Of a stretch of DNA of 46,129 nt, positions 17,868-30,057 are shown one piece after another. Origin of the DNA: Anaeromyces robustus (Eukaryota > Neocallimastigomycota > Neocallimastigomycetes > Neocallimastigales > Neocallimastigaceae); the NCBI GenBank assembly GCA_002104895.1, contig MCFG01000478.1, positions 1 through 46,129 of the forward strand. The letters are read 5' to 3'. The position numbers and the translations under genes are program-made. The first letter of the stretch is position 1. Every line of letters starts with the position of its first letter. The notes beneath the pieces are model-generated. The model made no database searches. It was not told where the DNA came from and worked only from the letters and a program-made list of their open reading frames with translations.

Positions 17868-17955
17868 AATAAAATAAAATATAAAATAAAATATAAAATA
17901 AAATATAAAATAAAATATAAAATAAAATATAAAATAAAATAGAATAAAATATAAA
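17868..17955. repeat. 12-bp minisatellite (AAAATAAAATAT)n
   Basis: About seven tandem copies of a 12-bp unit in an A-rich tract. They create a spurious hydrophobic frame on the minus strand. Confidence 0.85.
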
Positions 17956-18191
17956 ATGAAGAAACAATTAAAAAAAAAATAGTAATATAAACAAAGTCAT
18001 AAAAAATATGTATAAATAAATATTTATTTTAATAATAATAATATATTTATTTCATTTTATTTTATGTATTATTTATATATATATATTTATTCCTTTTTTT
18101 TTTTTTTTTTTAAATTTTATATATTTATATATTTTTTATTATTTTTTTATATTTTTAAATTTATTTCATATTGTTAGAATTTATAAACAAA

Positions 18192-20370
18192 ATGTCTATC
18201 AAAACACATAGAATATATGTTGGTAAGTTCATTAAATATCAGAAAAAAACCCCCATTTTTTATTTTAATATCAAAACCTTTGTGTCAGTAATATAATTAT
18301 TTTATTAAAGCGATATTATAAATATTAAAGACAATAATTTTTATTGTTTTGTTATTATAAGTATAAAAACATTTGTAAAATTATCAAATAATGTCAATAA
18401 TTAAAAATATAAATATTTTAAAAAAGAAAAACAATTTATTTATTTCGAGAAAAAAAAAGTAATATTAAAAGGATAAAAGGATAAGGATAAGTAATAGGAG
18501 AGGCTGATAGCAGGATTTTTGATAATATTTTATCAATATTATCATTAACTATTGGATTATAATGTGGAATCAGAATTAAAATAATAATGAAAATGTGGTG
18601 AAATAATATTTTAGAAATATTATTTATGAATATATATAAAATATAACAACATATTTCTTTGATGACAAAATATTGTATTAGGATTCATTAATTATATAAA
18701 AGTTTCAATTATAATTGTAATACAGTACAATTCAATAAGCGAAGCAAAAACAAAATATAATAGTTAAATTAAATAATAAATAATATATAATAAAGGATAT
18801 TAAAAAAAAAATAATTTAAAACACTCTTTCAATATTTTCTTTCTTTTACACATTCAATATATAATTTTTATAATTAAAAAATATAATATTTTTAATTTAT
18901 AAATGATAAATATATATATTTGGTATTTTTAAGGTGGTATACCACATAATATGACAAGTCGGGACTTGAAAATGATTTTCAAGGAATATGGAAAATTGGA
19001 AAAAATTGAAATGAAACGTGGTGGATATGCTTTTGTTGAATTTGGTAAATTTTTTTTTTTTTAATATATATATTGTTATATTTAGTTATATACAAAAATA
19101 TACTATTTATTATTGAATATCTTTTATCAAAATTGATAAAATATATATATCATTAATTTTTATTTTAATTTTTTTTTATTAATATTAATTTATATATATA
19201 TATATTATTAAAAAATTAAAAAATGTATATATGTATTTATGAATATATAAATTTATTTAATTTAATTATAGAGGATAATCGTGATGCAGAAGATGCTGTA
19301 TATTATTTGAGAGGATATGTATTCAATAATTGTCGTTTAAATATCGATTGGTCAAGGAAAACAGAAAGCACAACAACAACTTGTTATGTTTGTGGGCAGA
19401 GTGGACATTGGGCAAGAGATTGCCCGGATAATATTGAGAAAGGAATAGATGTTAAATCAGGGAAATGTTTTAATTGTGGTGAAGTTGGTCATTTGGCAAA
19501 GTTTTGCACGTAATTTTTTTTTTTTATTTTAATAAATTATATGTATATAATTATATATTTTTAAAAGTATATATTTATAATATTTATTAAATTATTTCTA
19601 TATATATATATATATTTATATATATACAATTCTTTATTATATTTTTCTTTTATATATATATAAATGTATATATAATTTTTTATTATATTTTTTCTTTTAT
19701 ATATTTAATGATATTATTTGATTTTTATTTATCATTATAAATATTTTCTTTTATAAATTTATAATTATAATTCCTCTTTCTCTCTCTCTCTTTATCTCAT
19801 TTCCCATTATTTTATAGGTATAAAAGAAATGGTAAAAACCCAAGAAGAAGTCGTTCACCTTATCATTATTCACCACCTCCTTATTATAGAAGAAGAAATT
19901 ATTCAAGATCTCCTTCACCTTATTATTATTCTCGTGATCGTTCACCTTCACCATATTTCCGTCGTTCAAGATCATTGTCAAATGATTCTTATGGTGATCA
20001 CAGTCGTCGTCATTTCTATAGATTTAGTAGAAGCCGTAGTTTAAGTAGTCGACCAAGAAGTAGAGGAAGAAGTAGGAGTTTAAGTTATCATAGAAGAAGT
20101 AGAAGTTACAGTTACAGTAGTAGAGAAAGAAGCTTTAGTCGTGGTCGTAGAATGAGAGGTAGAACAAAAAGTAGAACAAGAAGCAGAACTAGAAGCAGAA
20201 CTAGAAGTAGAACAAGAAGTAGAACAAGAAGTAGAAGTAAGAGCAGAGGTAGAAGAAGTAGTAGACATTTATATAGATATAGAAGTATATCAAGGTCTCC
20301 ACCACCACCACCACCACCACCACACTTTTTTTATGAAAATGAATATAGACCATCAGAATTACATTATTAA
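18192..20370 (+). CDS. SR splicing factor with one RRM, two CCHC zinc knuckles and an RS domain (RS2Z-like), 4 exons
   Basis: 310-aa nuclear pre-mRNA splicing regulator. Exons: 18192-18222, 18934-19044, 19272-19509, 19818-20370. The RRM occupies residues 5-77, with RNP2 IYVGGI (8-13) and RNP1 RGGYAFVEF (39-47). Two zinc knuckles follow: C85-x2-C88-x4-H93-x4-C98 and C113-x2-C116-x4-H121-x4-C126. From residue 127 the protein is Arg/Ser-rich, including SPSPYYYSRDRSPSP segments, an (RSRT)n block and a proline run near the C-terminus. SR proteins bind exonic enhancers through the RRM and recruit spliceosome parts through the phosphorylated RS tail. The RRM plus two-knuckle order is that of the RS2Z group described in plants. 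Human SRSF7 has one knuckle. The first intron is 711 nt, far longer than the others, and contains a purine-rich island. An autoregulatory poison exon there is possible, by analogy with other SR genes. Confidence 0.93.
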
Positions 20371-21334
20371 GAAAGAAAAGATGGGGGAAAAAAATTATAA
20401 ATAAAAATTTTATATTTATTTATTTTTTTTTTTCATAAATATTTTTATATAATTTTTATCTTTTTTTTTATTTCTTTTTCATTTTTTTTATAAATATATT
20501 ATTAAAAAAATTATTTTTTAATATATTGTATATACATAAAACTAAATGTATAAATAGATATATCTCTATCATAAGTTAATTCTATATATATTATAATATA
20601 TATGAAAATTAATTTTTTATTATCTTTCTTTATATTATTACTTATTTATTTTATTTTTTCTACATTTTTCTTTCTTCATTTTCCTAAATGAATTATTTTA
20701 TCTACTTTTCTTTCTGTTTACTGTTTAATGTTTTCTGTTTTTTTTTTTTCTTTTTAATATAGATCATTTTATTATATAATAATATAATAATAATCATCAA
20801 TATCCAATTATAATCTTATTTCAAATAAGTAAACAAAAGAAAGGACAATTGAAAATAAAAAAAAAAAAAAAGATTAACTAAAAAGAAAAAAACAATGAAA
20901 AAAGGGAAAAAAGAAAGATAAATAATAAGACTATATATATATATATATATTATTTATTTAAATAAATAACAAGAAAAATTATTACAAAAGAAATTTAATT
21001 ATCAAATATTAGTTAATGATTATTTAAAAAATTACAAAAAGTAAAATATATATATATATATTAAAAAAATTATTAGTAGTAAAAAATACAAAAAAAAAAA
21101 GGAAGAAGATAAAGAAGAAGAAGAAAAAAAGATTATCTAAAACTCCATGTATATATATTGAAAAATATATCAAGACAAATTACTATTTTTCATAAATATT
21201 TTTATATATTAGAATTATAACATTTTTAAAAAAAATAATTTTTAATTTTTTTTTCTTATCTTTTTCTATTATTAATTATCTACATTATATTTAAATATTA
21301 AAAATTATTAAATATTAGAAATTTTAATATTATA

Positions 21335-21372
<38 letters not shown>

Positions 21373-22095
21373 GCTCGAAGAAATATATATATAAATAAAA
21401 AAAAAATATAGATAAAAAAAAATTATAAATATAATCTGACTTTATAATTATTATGCATAGATATTTTTTTTGTTTAATTAATAATATTATTCATAATTTT
21501 TTTTTCTCTATAAAGACATAAAATTATTTAATATTTATTTATTTTTTTTTTTTTTTTTAAATTAATTAATTTATTATTTGTTTGTTTTTTTTTTTTTATT
21601 TTTTTATTTTTTATTTTTTTTTTTTTATATATTTTTATTTATTTTAAAGTTATATTGTCACTTTTGTATTTTATTAATTATTTTTCCTTTAACTTTTTTT
21701 TTTATATCTTCCGTATTGATATTTGGAATTGGAGATCTTTTCAAAATCACGTGAAATATTAAATAAGGTAAATTAAGATAAAAAAATTGAATTAAATAAA
21801 AATGAAATAATAAATAATAAATAATAAATAATAAATAATAAAATAATAATATATAATATGATTTTTAATTTAATAATATTTATATTGATGATCACTATTA
21901 TAATAAAAAAAAATAATTAGATAATATATAAATATTTATATATATAAATTAATTAACAATTTTAAAACATAAATGAATAATAAAAATTAATAAAATAAAA
22001 ATTAATAAATAAATAAATAAATAAATAAATAAATATAGAAATAAATAAATAAGTAAATAAAAATAAAAATAAATAAATAAATAAATAAATAAAAA

Positions 22096-22126
<31 letters not shown>

Positions 22127-22169
22127 AAGTAAATAAATATACAAATATATAAATAAATAAATAAGTAAA

Positions 22170-22218
<49 letters not shown>

Positions 22219-23184
22219 ATGATGAATAAAAAATAAATAAATAATTATAAATCATTAAATAACCACTATATACTTTGTATTTTGTTATTCTTGTTATCTT
22301 TTATTTTTTTATATATTGATTATATCATAAAATAATGTTTAAAAATAAAAAAAAAACATATTATAACTTAAATATAATGTTTTATTTTAATCATATTACA
22401 AATTTAAGTAATTTGATATTAATATAATAAACTATATTTATAATTACTTAGCTTTATAAAAATAGTTAAAAAATATATGTATAATTAATATTTTTATGAA
22501 AGTTGGTTTTATTAAAACAAAATTGTATTTAATCGAATATGTAACATATAAATATAAATATATAATTTATTAGAAGAAAAAACAAGAATAATAATAATAA
22601 ATAATATCAATTTATATATAATATGCTTAAGTAAAAGATTAAATATTTTAATATATGTAATAAAAATTTATATTTGATATTTAATTAATTATAAATTAAT
22701 AATAATATGGATTATATGGATTATGTATATTAAAAGTTATAATATATAAAATATTTTCTTTATATAAAAATGTAAATAATTAATATATATTTTATTAAAA
22801 GGTAGTAGATATTGATAAAATATATATATATAATTTAATAAATGTAAAAATCTAAAATTAATAACAGTTTAATCTTATTTTCATAGGTTTATAATTTTTT
22901 TTATTAATTAAAGAATCATATATTATTAAGTAAAATAATATTAAAAATAATAAAAATAACGATAATTAAATAAAATATATATTGTATGAAATTATAATGT
23001 AAATTTTTATATATATATAAATTTCATACATGTAAAATTATAAATAAAAAGAAAGAAAGAAATTAATAAATAAATCCATAAATAAAAGTTATTATTATAT
23101 ATATATATTTTACATTTTATTTATATTATTGTATATATTTTTAGAAATTCTTTTATTATAAACGTTTAGTTGTAATATCAAAAA
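20371..23184. other. Intergenic, SR gene to TatD gene
   Basis: Alternating T-rich and A-rich tracts and a long degenerate (AAAT)n block. One less AT-rich island at about 21.66-21.76 kb contains TCACGTGA and has coding-like frames on both strands (see findings). No gene could be built from it. Confidence 0.5.
22000..22250. repeat. Degenerate (AAAT)n microsatellite
   Basis: AAAT units with occasional AAAAT, AAGT and AAATAT variants. The resulting minus-strand frame is an artefact of the repeat. Confidence 0.9.
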
Positions 23185-24045
23185 ATGGAAAATTACATTT
23201 TCGATTCACATTGTCACATTCAAAATTCTTCTTTAGATGTGAAAGAAGATACTATTCGTAATGAACTTTCTTTACCTGATAAATATACTATTGATGTAAT
23301 GAATAAAATTAAAACATTACCAATAGGAGGTGTAGGTATGATGGGAACAACTATTATTGATTCTATCCGTATAGGTAATATAATAGACCAATTAAATGAA
23401 TCACCTATTCATGTTAATTATGGGGTTGGCATTCATCCTTGGTTTTGTGAAAATACTAAAAAAAATCATCCTGATTGGAAGGAACAACTTGAAAATTTAT
23501 TAAAAAAATACCCTGAAGCTTCTATAGGAGAATGTGGATTAGATAAAGTAGCTAGAAATAGAGCTACTGGAAAAAATTTTTCAATGCCTATACAAATGGA
23601 ATTTTTTGAATATCAATTTCATTTAGCAGCTAAATATAAAAGACCTATAGTAATTCATTCTGTAAAAACTGTTGGTAAAATTTTTGAATTTATTAAAAAA
23701 CAATTAAATGAATCTATTGATAATATACCCCCAAAAATTATGTTTCATTCGTATTGTGGAACACCAGACATTACTAAATCTCTTTTAAATCTTACTTCTA
23801 TCCGTGAACGTTTTTATTTTGGATTTTCTTATTTTGTAAATTCTAGAATTACTCGTAATGAGGATAATATAAAACTTATTTCAAAAGATAGAATATTATT
23901 AGAAACAGATTATCATGAAATAGATGATGTACCAGAATTTATACAAAAAATTTATGAAATGTTAAGCTCTTATTCATGTTTAGCATCTGTTGAAGATTTA
24001 TATCAATTGACATATAATAATGCTATTAATTTTTTTAAGATTTAA
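23185..24045 (+). CDS. TatD-family metal-dependent hydrolase / DNase, intronless
   Basis: 286-aa amidohydrolase-fold protein of the TatD family (3'-5' DNases; fission-yeast scn1 and human TATDN proteins are eukaryotic members). All expected metal ligands are visible: DSHCH (H9, H11), GIHPW (H84 region), IGECGLD (E116), IVIHS (H158), MFHSY (H188) and LLETDYHE (D242). The length is normal and both ends look complete. Unlike the flanking spliced genes it has no intron in 861 bases, although its base composition matches them. That permits retroposition or lateral origin but does not prove either. Scn1-like proteins are poorly characterised; nuclease activity in DNA repair or nuclear breakdown is the family expectation. 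Confidence 0.93.
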   Translation: MENYIFDSHCHIQNSSLDVKEDTIRNELSLPDKYTIDVMNKIKTLPIGGVGMMGTTIIDSIRIGNIIDQLNESPIHVNYGVGIHPWFCENTKKNHPDWKEQLENLLKKYPEASIGECGLDKVARNRATGKNFSMPIQMEFFEYQFHLAAKYKRPIVIHSVKTVGKIFEFIKKQLNESIDNIPPKIMFHSYCGTPDITKSLLNLTSIRERFYFGFSYFVNSRITRNEDNIKLISKDRILLETDYHEIDDVPEFIQKIYEMLSSYSCLASVEDLYQLTYNNAINFFKI

Positions 24046-25735
24046 ATTTTAATTTAAATTTAAAGATTATTATTAATTTTTTTTTAAAAATAATAATAAT
24101 ATTAATAATAACAGTTATAACTTTAATAATATATCACTATCATTGTATTAATATTTATTATATATATATCAATACTATTAAAATAAATAAAAAATAAATA
24201 AATAAATAAATAAATTAATAAATTTACATAGAAACTGAAGTCTCTTTCTTATTTTGAAAAAAAATATATATATATATAATTATTATTATTTAAAATATGG
24301 ATATTTTTTTTTTATAATGTTAACTATCCTTTTTTATAGTAAATAACGATTATAGAATAAAAATAGGTTTATAAAAATGCTATAAAATCAATATTTTATA
24401 TTCATTTTATATATAGATATATTGTATTGCGATGTATAGTTCTATACAGCATCACCTTCTATAATATAATTGTTAATAGTTAACAGTGATTAATTAATAT
24501 TTTATATGTTAATATTTAAGTATATTGAGGTTAATTTATATTTATTATTTTATAATAAGTTTACAAATAAATATTGAAAATATATATATATAAATAAATA
24601 TATATATATTTTTTAATATTATAGTATTATAATTATATTTAGAATATAGATATTAAAAAAAATTATTATAAGAATTTAAGTTTAAAAATTTTAAAAGTTT
24701 TTTTTTTTAACAGAATAAATGTTTTAATTTAAAAAGATAAATATTTAAAAAAAAAAAAACATATAAATATTAATAAAATGTTATTAGTTAATGTTTTTTT
24801 TAAATATATATTTATACTTTATTATTTTATAACTATATATAATAATAATATAAAGAAGAGAAAAAAATTCTTAAATCAAAAATAATAAGAAATAAAAATA
24901 AATATAAATATACTTTGGATTTATATTTATAACATCATATAATATTTGTGGATTTTAATGTATTATATATAATAAATTAAAGAATAACTATTAAAAGGAT
25001 ATTTTTTTATCTTCATGAAAGTTTTTTAATTTATATAAATATACCGGATAGTAATTTTTTTTTTTAGATAATTATAAAATATTATAAAATAATAAATCAT
25101 TATAATATTTACTATTATATTTGTGAATAAAAATAATAATTAAAGAAATATATTGTATTAATAGTATTTTGTTAATATAATATATTATTACAATATATTT
25201 TTTTATATTGTAAGTTCAAATAAAAAGAAATGGATAATATATATTTAGTTTTATTGAATAAATATGATACTAATTGTTTGTTTTTCTTTAATATTCTTTT
25301 TTGTAATAATCATAATAAAATATATCTATATATCTATATATCTATGTGTATATTATTTATATATCAAACTGTTATAATTTTTTATTTGATTTTCTACTAT
25401 TATATATTGATTCAATATTTATAACAATAATATTAAAAACATAAAATAAATTGCCATGTTTCTTTTTAATGAAATTTAATATATATATATATATATATAT
25501 TAATACTATGTAAATGTTGGCACATAATATAATTTTATTATTAAAAACTAAAAAAAAATATTGAAACTATGGAATTGTATATGATCAAAAATTACTTCAT
25601 ATATATATATATACAATAATTTTTATTAATTAAAACGGTCTATAATGTATATCAAAACAATAACGACAAAATAAAATAAAACAAAATAAAATAAAACAAA
25701 ATTAAAACTGAAAAGCTGAAAAAAAATCAATAAAC

Positions 25736-25771
<36 letters not shown>

Positions 25772-25928
25772 AGAAGAAAAAAAAATTAATATATATATAA
25801 ATAAGGAATAAAAAAAAAAAGAGGGAGGAAAAAAAAAAAGAAGAAATAAGAAACTTTTTTTCTTTTCTTTTTTCTTTTTTATTTTTTTAATCAAATTTTT
25901 TTTATTGAATAAAAAAAATATTTAAAAA
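24046..25928. other. Intergenic, TatD gene to PH-WH2 gene
   Basis: Mostly A/T tracts. A 64-codon frame at 25230 lacks any recognisable pattern and is not called. A purine-rich stretch (about 25.75-25.86 kb) and T-rich stretch directly before 25929 are probably 5' UTR or promoter of the next gene. Confidence 0.5.
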
Positions 25929-27768
25929 ATGGAAACAGTTGTATTTACTGGAAATGTTTCATTATTTAGCTCCAAACATAAATCAAAAAAGAAATACTTT
26001 GGAGTATTACATCAGTCAGGTTTATTAAAGTTTTATAAAGATGAAAAAAAAGTAAAATATAATTAAAAAAAAAAAACTTTTTATATACAATTTTTTTTAT
26101 TTTTATATTTTAATATATATAAATAATTATTAAAAATTACATAATTATTATTCAAATATATTTATATATTTATAAATATTATTTTAATTACTTATACATT
26201 ATAATATTAATTTATAATATCATTAAATATATATATATATACATTTTTTTTAAATAAACTATTATTATAAAAAAAAAAGTATAAATCTGGTAAAAAAGAG
26301 GAAGTATTATTAGAATTATTAAATTTTAAAGTAGACACTGAAACTTCACCACAACAATGTTATATAGAATCTAAATTAGATAAAGAAGAATTTGTTCTTC
26401 AAGGTGGTGATGATAAAGAAACTGAAGCTTGGAAACAAAATATTCATGATACCATATTTATATATGCTGAAAATAGAGATGAAACATTAAAAAAAGAAAT
26501 TGCTCAAGTTAAACGAGATTTAAGTGATATGTGGAATTTATATATAGAATCAGAAAAATCAAATTATAATAAGCAGAGTGTTGAAGTAAATAAATTGAAA
26601 AAGAAAAAAAAAAATAAATAAATATTTAATATTTTATTATTATTATTATTTAATTTTTATTTATCGATATATATATATATATATCGATAAATATTATTTT
26701 AATTAGTATTTTATTTATGTTTAACAATATAATTTTTTATAATAAGTACTAATATATCTATTTTTTTTATTTTATTTTATTTAATATTGAAATTTAAATA
26801 TATATTTTAAAAAATTATATATTAATATTATGATCTCTCTAATATATATAATATAATCTAATATAAAAAAATCAATTCTATATGAATTAATATAGAAAAT
26901 TATTGAACTTAATAATTCAATAAAAGCCAAAGAAAATCTATTAATTAATTTAATGTTTAATTTCCCACAGAAGAAAACAATTGATGTATCTAAAGTTAAG
27001 CTTTATTCAACCTCAAATATCACAATTGAAAGTAAGTTTATTTATATATATATATTTGAAATATTCTTTTTTTTTTTTTTTAAAAAATTTTAATAATAAT
27101 AATAATAATATAATTATTGTAATTTATAGAATTAATTGCTAGTAAAAAGGTTCATAATATTGAAACATCTGGTGAAAAAGGTAATATAAATTAATATATT
27201 TAAATACATAATTTTTTAGGAATATAAAGTTATAAAAATAAAAATATTAATATATTATTTTTATTAATTCTTTTATTGTTGTTATTATTAATATAAACTA
27301 ATTCTAATTCTCTTATTATTTGTTTTATTTTACCTTTGCTTATAAATAACATTCATTCCTTTTAATTTCATTTTAATTATTATAAAGATAAATTATGTAA
27401 TAGTAATAATGTATCAGTTAACAAAAAGTTTGATAATATGTTTGAAAATAAAGAAACGGTGAATACTGGAAAAGATGGGAGTAAATCAAAAGAAGAACAA
27501 GATGAAGAGAAAGAGATTACGTCTACTGAGAAGATGGAAACTGAGGAAATGGAAGTTGAAGAAATGGCAGTAGTTATTGATAATCAACCACCTAAAGAAG
27601 CAGCTAAATTAGTTGGAGAAATAAGTAATGATAATCAAGAATCAGGAGTAATGAAACCACCACCACCACCACCACCAAAAATATCATTAGGAGAAAATTC
27701 ATCATCATTACCACCACCACCACCACCACTTAATAAACCCAATAATTTAAAATTAGAATTAAATGAAG

Positions 27769-27801
<33 letters not shown>

Positions 27802-29420
27802 CACCTGATATTTCAGCTCTTCCTACTTCTGTTCCTAAAGATAAATCTTTAAATATGAATATTGATGCTGAATTAGATGAATTAGCTGATTTTATAACTA
27901 AAAATGTTGAAGATATTAATTTACCTGATGATTTATTAAATAATTCTAATCCTCCTCCAAAAAGAGCTCCACCTCCACCACCTGTTATTTCTTACTTTCA
28001 AAATAAACCAAATCTTGAAAATGATGAATTAACCGTCACTCCAAGTCAAGATATAAAGAAAACTACTCCACCTCCACCACCACCTGGTGTTACTACAACA
28101 GATGATTCCACTTCATCACCACCCCCACCTCCTCCTCCAAGAAAAACTAATGCAGCTCCACCTCCACCACCACCTGGTGCTACTACAGATAATTCAGCTT
28201 CATCATTACCACCACCTCCTCCAGTGAAAACAAAAACAGCTCCACCTCCACCACCTCCAACTATGGCAGGAGGAGCAGGAGGACCACCACCACCACCACC
28301 TCCAACGAAAACTAATGCCGCTCCACCACCACCACCAATGGCAGGAGGAGGAGGAGGACCAGGAGGACCACCACCACCTCCTCCTCCACCACCAGGAATT
28401 GGAGCTGGAGGTAATACTATGGCTCCACCACCACCACCATCAAATTCAGCACCAAAAAAAGTGGCACCACCTCCATCAGAATCTTTATTTGATCAAATTA
28501 AAAAAGCTAGATCTAAAATTGTTGTTGAAGCTCCAGAAGATGTTGTAGAATCTCCTTCAGTATCAGAAGCCCCTCCACCACCACCTCCAAAGAAAACAAA
28601 TGCAGCACCACCACCACCACCAATGGCAGGAGGAGCAGGAGGACCACCTCCACCACCACCTCCACCAATGGGAGGAGGAGGACCACCACCACCACCTCCA
28701 AAGAAAACTAATGCCGCTCCACCACCACCACCAATGGCAGGAGGAGGAGGAGGACCAGGAGGACCACCACCTCCACCACCAATGAAAACTAATGCCGCTC
28801 CACCACCACCACCAATGGCAGGAGGAGGAGGAGGACCAGGAGGACCACCACCACCTCCACCACCACCAATGAAAACTAATGCCGCTCCACCACCACCACC
28901 AATGGCAGGAGGAGGAGGACCAGGAGGACCACCACCACCACCACCACCACCAGTAGGAGGAGGAGGAGCACCACCACCACCTCCAATGAAAAAAGCAGGA
29001 GGAGGACCACCACCACCACCACCACCATCTTCATCTAGTGGAGGAGGAGGAGGAGGAGATTTAATGGAACAAATACGTAATGCTAAATTGAAAAAGAGAG
29101 CACCAGGAGAAGAATCATCAACACCAAGTCCAACTACTCCTGTTTCCTCAGGAGGAGGAGGAGGAGGAGATTTAATGGAACAAATACGTAATGCTAAATT
29201 AAAAAAGAGAACCGAAGCACCAACTAATCCTGAAAGTCCAAAACCAAAAGTAGAAGACAATTCAGGAGGAGATATGATGAGTCAAATTTTAGGGGCTAGA
29301 CTTCGTAAAACTAATCATAGTGCTATTGAAAAAGAAAATTCACCAACATCTCCAGAATCTACACCAAATGTTATTCCATGGGCTAGTAGTCTTAGAAAAA
29401 CCAATAGAACTTTTGATTAA
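25929..29420 (+). CDS. PH-domain, polyproline, multi-WH2 actin-regulatory protein, 5 exons
   Basis: 857-aa multidomain protein. Exons: 25929-26051, 26280-26585, 26971-27031, 27130-27180, 27388-29420. Residues 1-115 look like a PH domain: METVVFTGNVSLFS, KKYFGVLHQSGLLKFY, and a final helix around EAWKQNIHDTIF. An acidic segment follows, then from about 220 to 735 alternating Pro runs and Met-Ala-Gly/Gly linkers of the kind that bind profilin and SH3 domains. The C-terminus has three WH2-like actin-binding motifs: DLMEQIRNAKLKK at 738 and 775, and DMMSQILGARLRK at 809. A more diverged one, LFDQIKKARSKI, lies near 547. The combination suggests membrane recruitment plus delivery of profilin-actin and G-actin, as in WIP/verprolin-, WASP- or VASP-like factors, but no WH1, CRIB or acidic VCA tail is seen. 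Reading through the exon-2 donor would give a short PH-only product ending at about 26620. Confidence 0.88.
26659..26692. repeat. 34-bp perfect palindrome in intron 2 of the PH-WH2 gene
   Basis: ATTTATCGATATATAT is followed by its exact reverse complement, centred on a (TA)n run. It can fold as an intronic hairpin. AT dinucleotide content makes this less surprising than the 15-kb cluster, but the two ATCGAT sites are symmetric. Confidence 0.85.
28216..28965 (+). repeat. Coding tandem repeat: KTNAAPPPPPMAGGGGGPGG units
   Basis: Six or so copies of a unit of roughly 65-110 nt inside exon 5 of the PH-WH2 gene. Several (near 28310, 28705, 28790 and 28870) are almost identical at the nucleotide level, including the codons AAAACTAATGCCGCT. 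This points to recent duplication or unequal exchange, so copy number may vary between alleles or be collapsed in assembly. Confidence 0.9.
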
Positions 29421-30021
29421 TCAATAAATAAATAAATTAATATATAAATAAATAATAAAACAAATTAGAAATTGGATCTCTATTTAAAGAATCATTAATC
29501 AAACAAAAATAAAACTAATTTTATATATATATGTATATATGTATATATATAATTTAGTATATATTTTTTTTTCATTATTATATATAAAATATATATATTA
29601 TATATCTACTATATATATTATAGTATTCGTCTTTCTAATGTTTCTATATTTTTTAAATTTTTTTTTTTTTTTAAATTAAAAAATAATAGAAATTATAATT
29701 AATTAATTATTATTTTCATTGATTAATGTTATTTTTTCTGTTAAAAAAAAAATGTATATAAATAATTTTTTATTAATAATAGATAATATTTTTTTTAATT
29801 AAATGTACATTATGATAATGATAGTTTTTTCTTATCTAAATACTTTATAGAAATCATATATATATTAAATAAAATAATAAATCTAGAAATGTTTATTTAT
29901 TTTTTTTTATAGTGTTAATATTATATATTATTTACATTTAAATTATTATTTTTTTACATAAAAGAAATATTTATTATTTATTTATATATATTGTTAAAAA
30001 ATATTATTTTTTATATTGAAA

Positions 30022-30057
<36 letters not shown>

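Noticed and set aside
17644-17967. 107-codon minus-strand frame
   Set aside because: Produced by the 12-bp A-rich minisatellite; Phe/Leu/Tyr repeats only.
18657-18760. Box C-like TTGATGA in SR intron 1 (intronic snoRNA)
   Set aside because: No matching D box (CTGA) or terminal stem within a plausible distance.
21962-22255. 97-codon hydrophobic frame
   Set aside because: Artefact of the (AAAT)n microsatellite.
24400-24480. Possible minus-strand exon KVMLYRTIHRNT...
   Set aside because: Has an acceptor-like TATAG but no upstream exon and ends after about 18 codons.
25230-25424. 64-codon frame MDNIYLVLLNKYDTN...
   Set aside because: No similarity, no splice context; length within chance for this composition.
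28493-29260. 255-codon Gly-rich frame on the minus strand
   Set aside because: Antisense shadow of the Pro/Gly repeat coding region.
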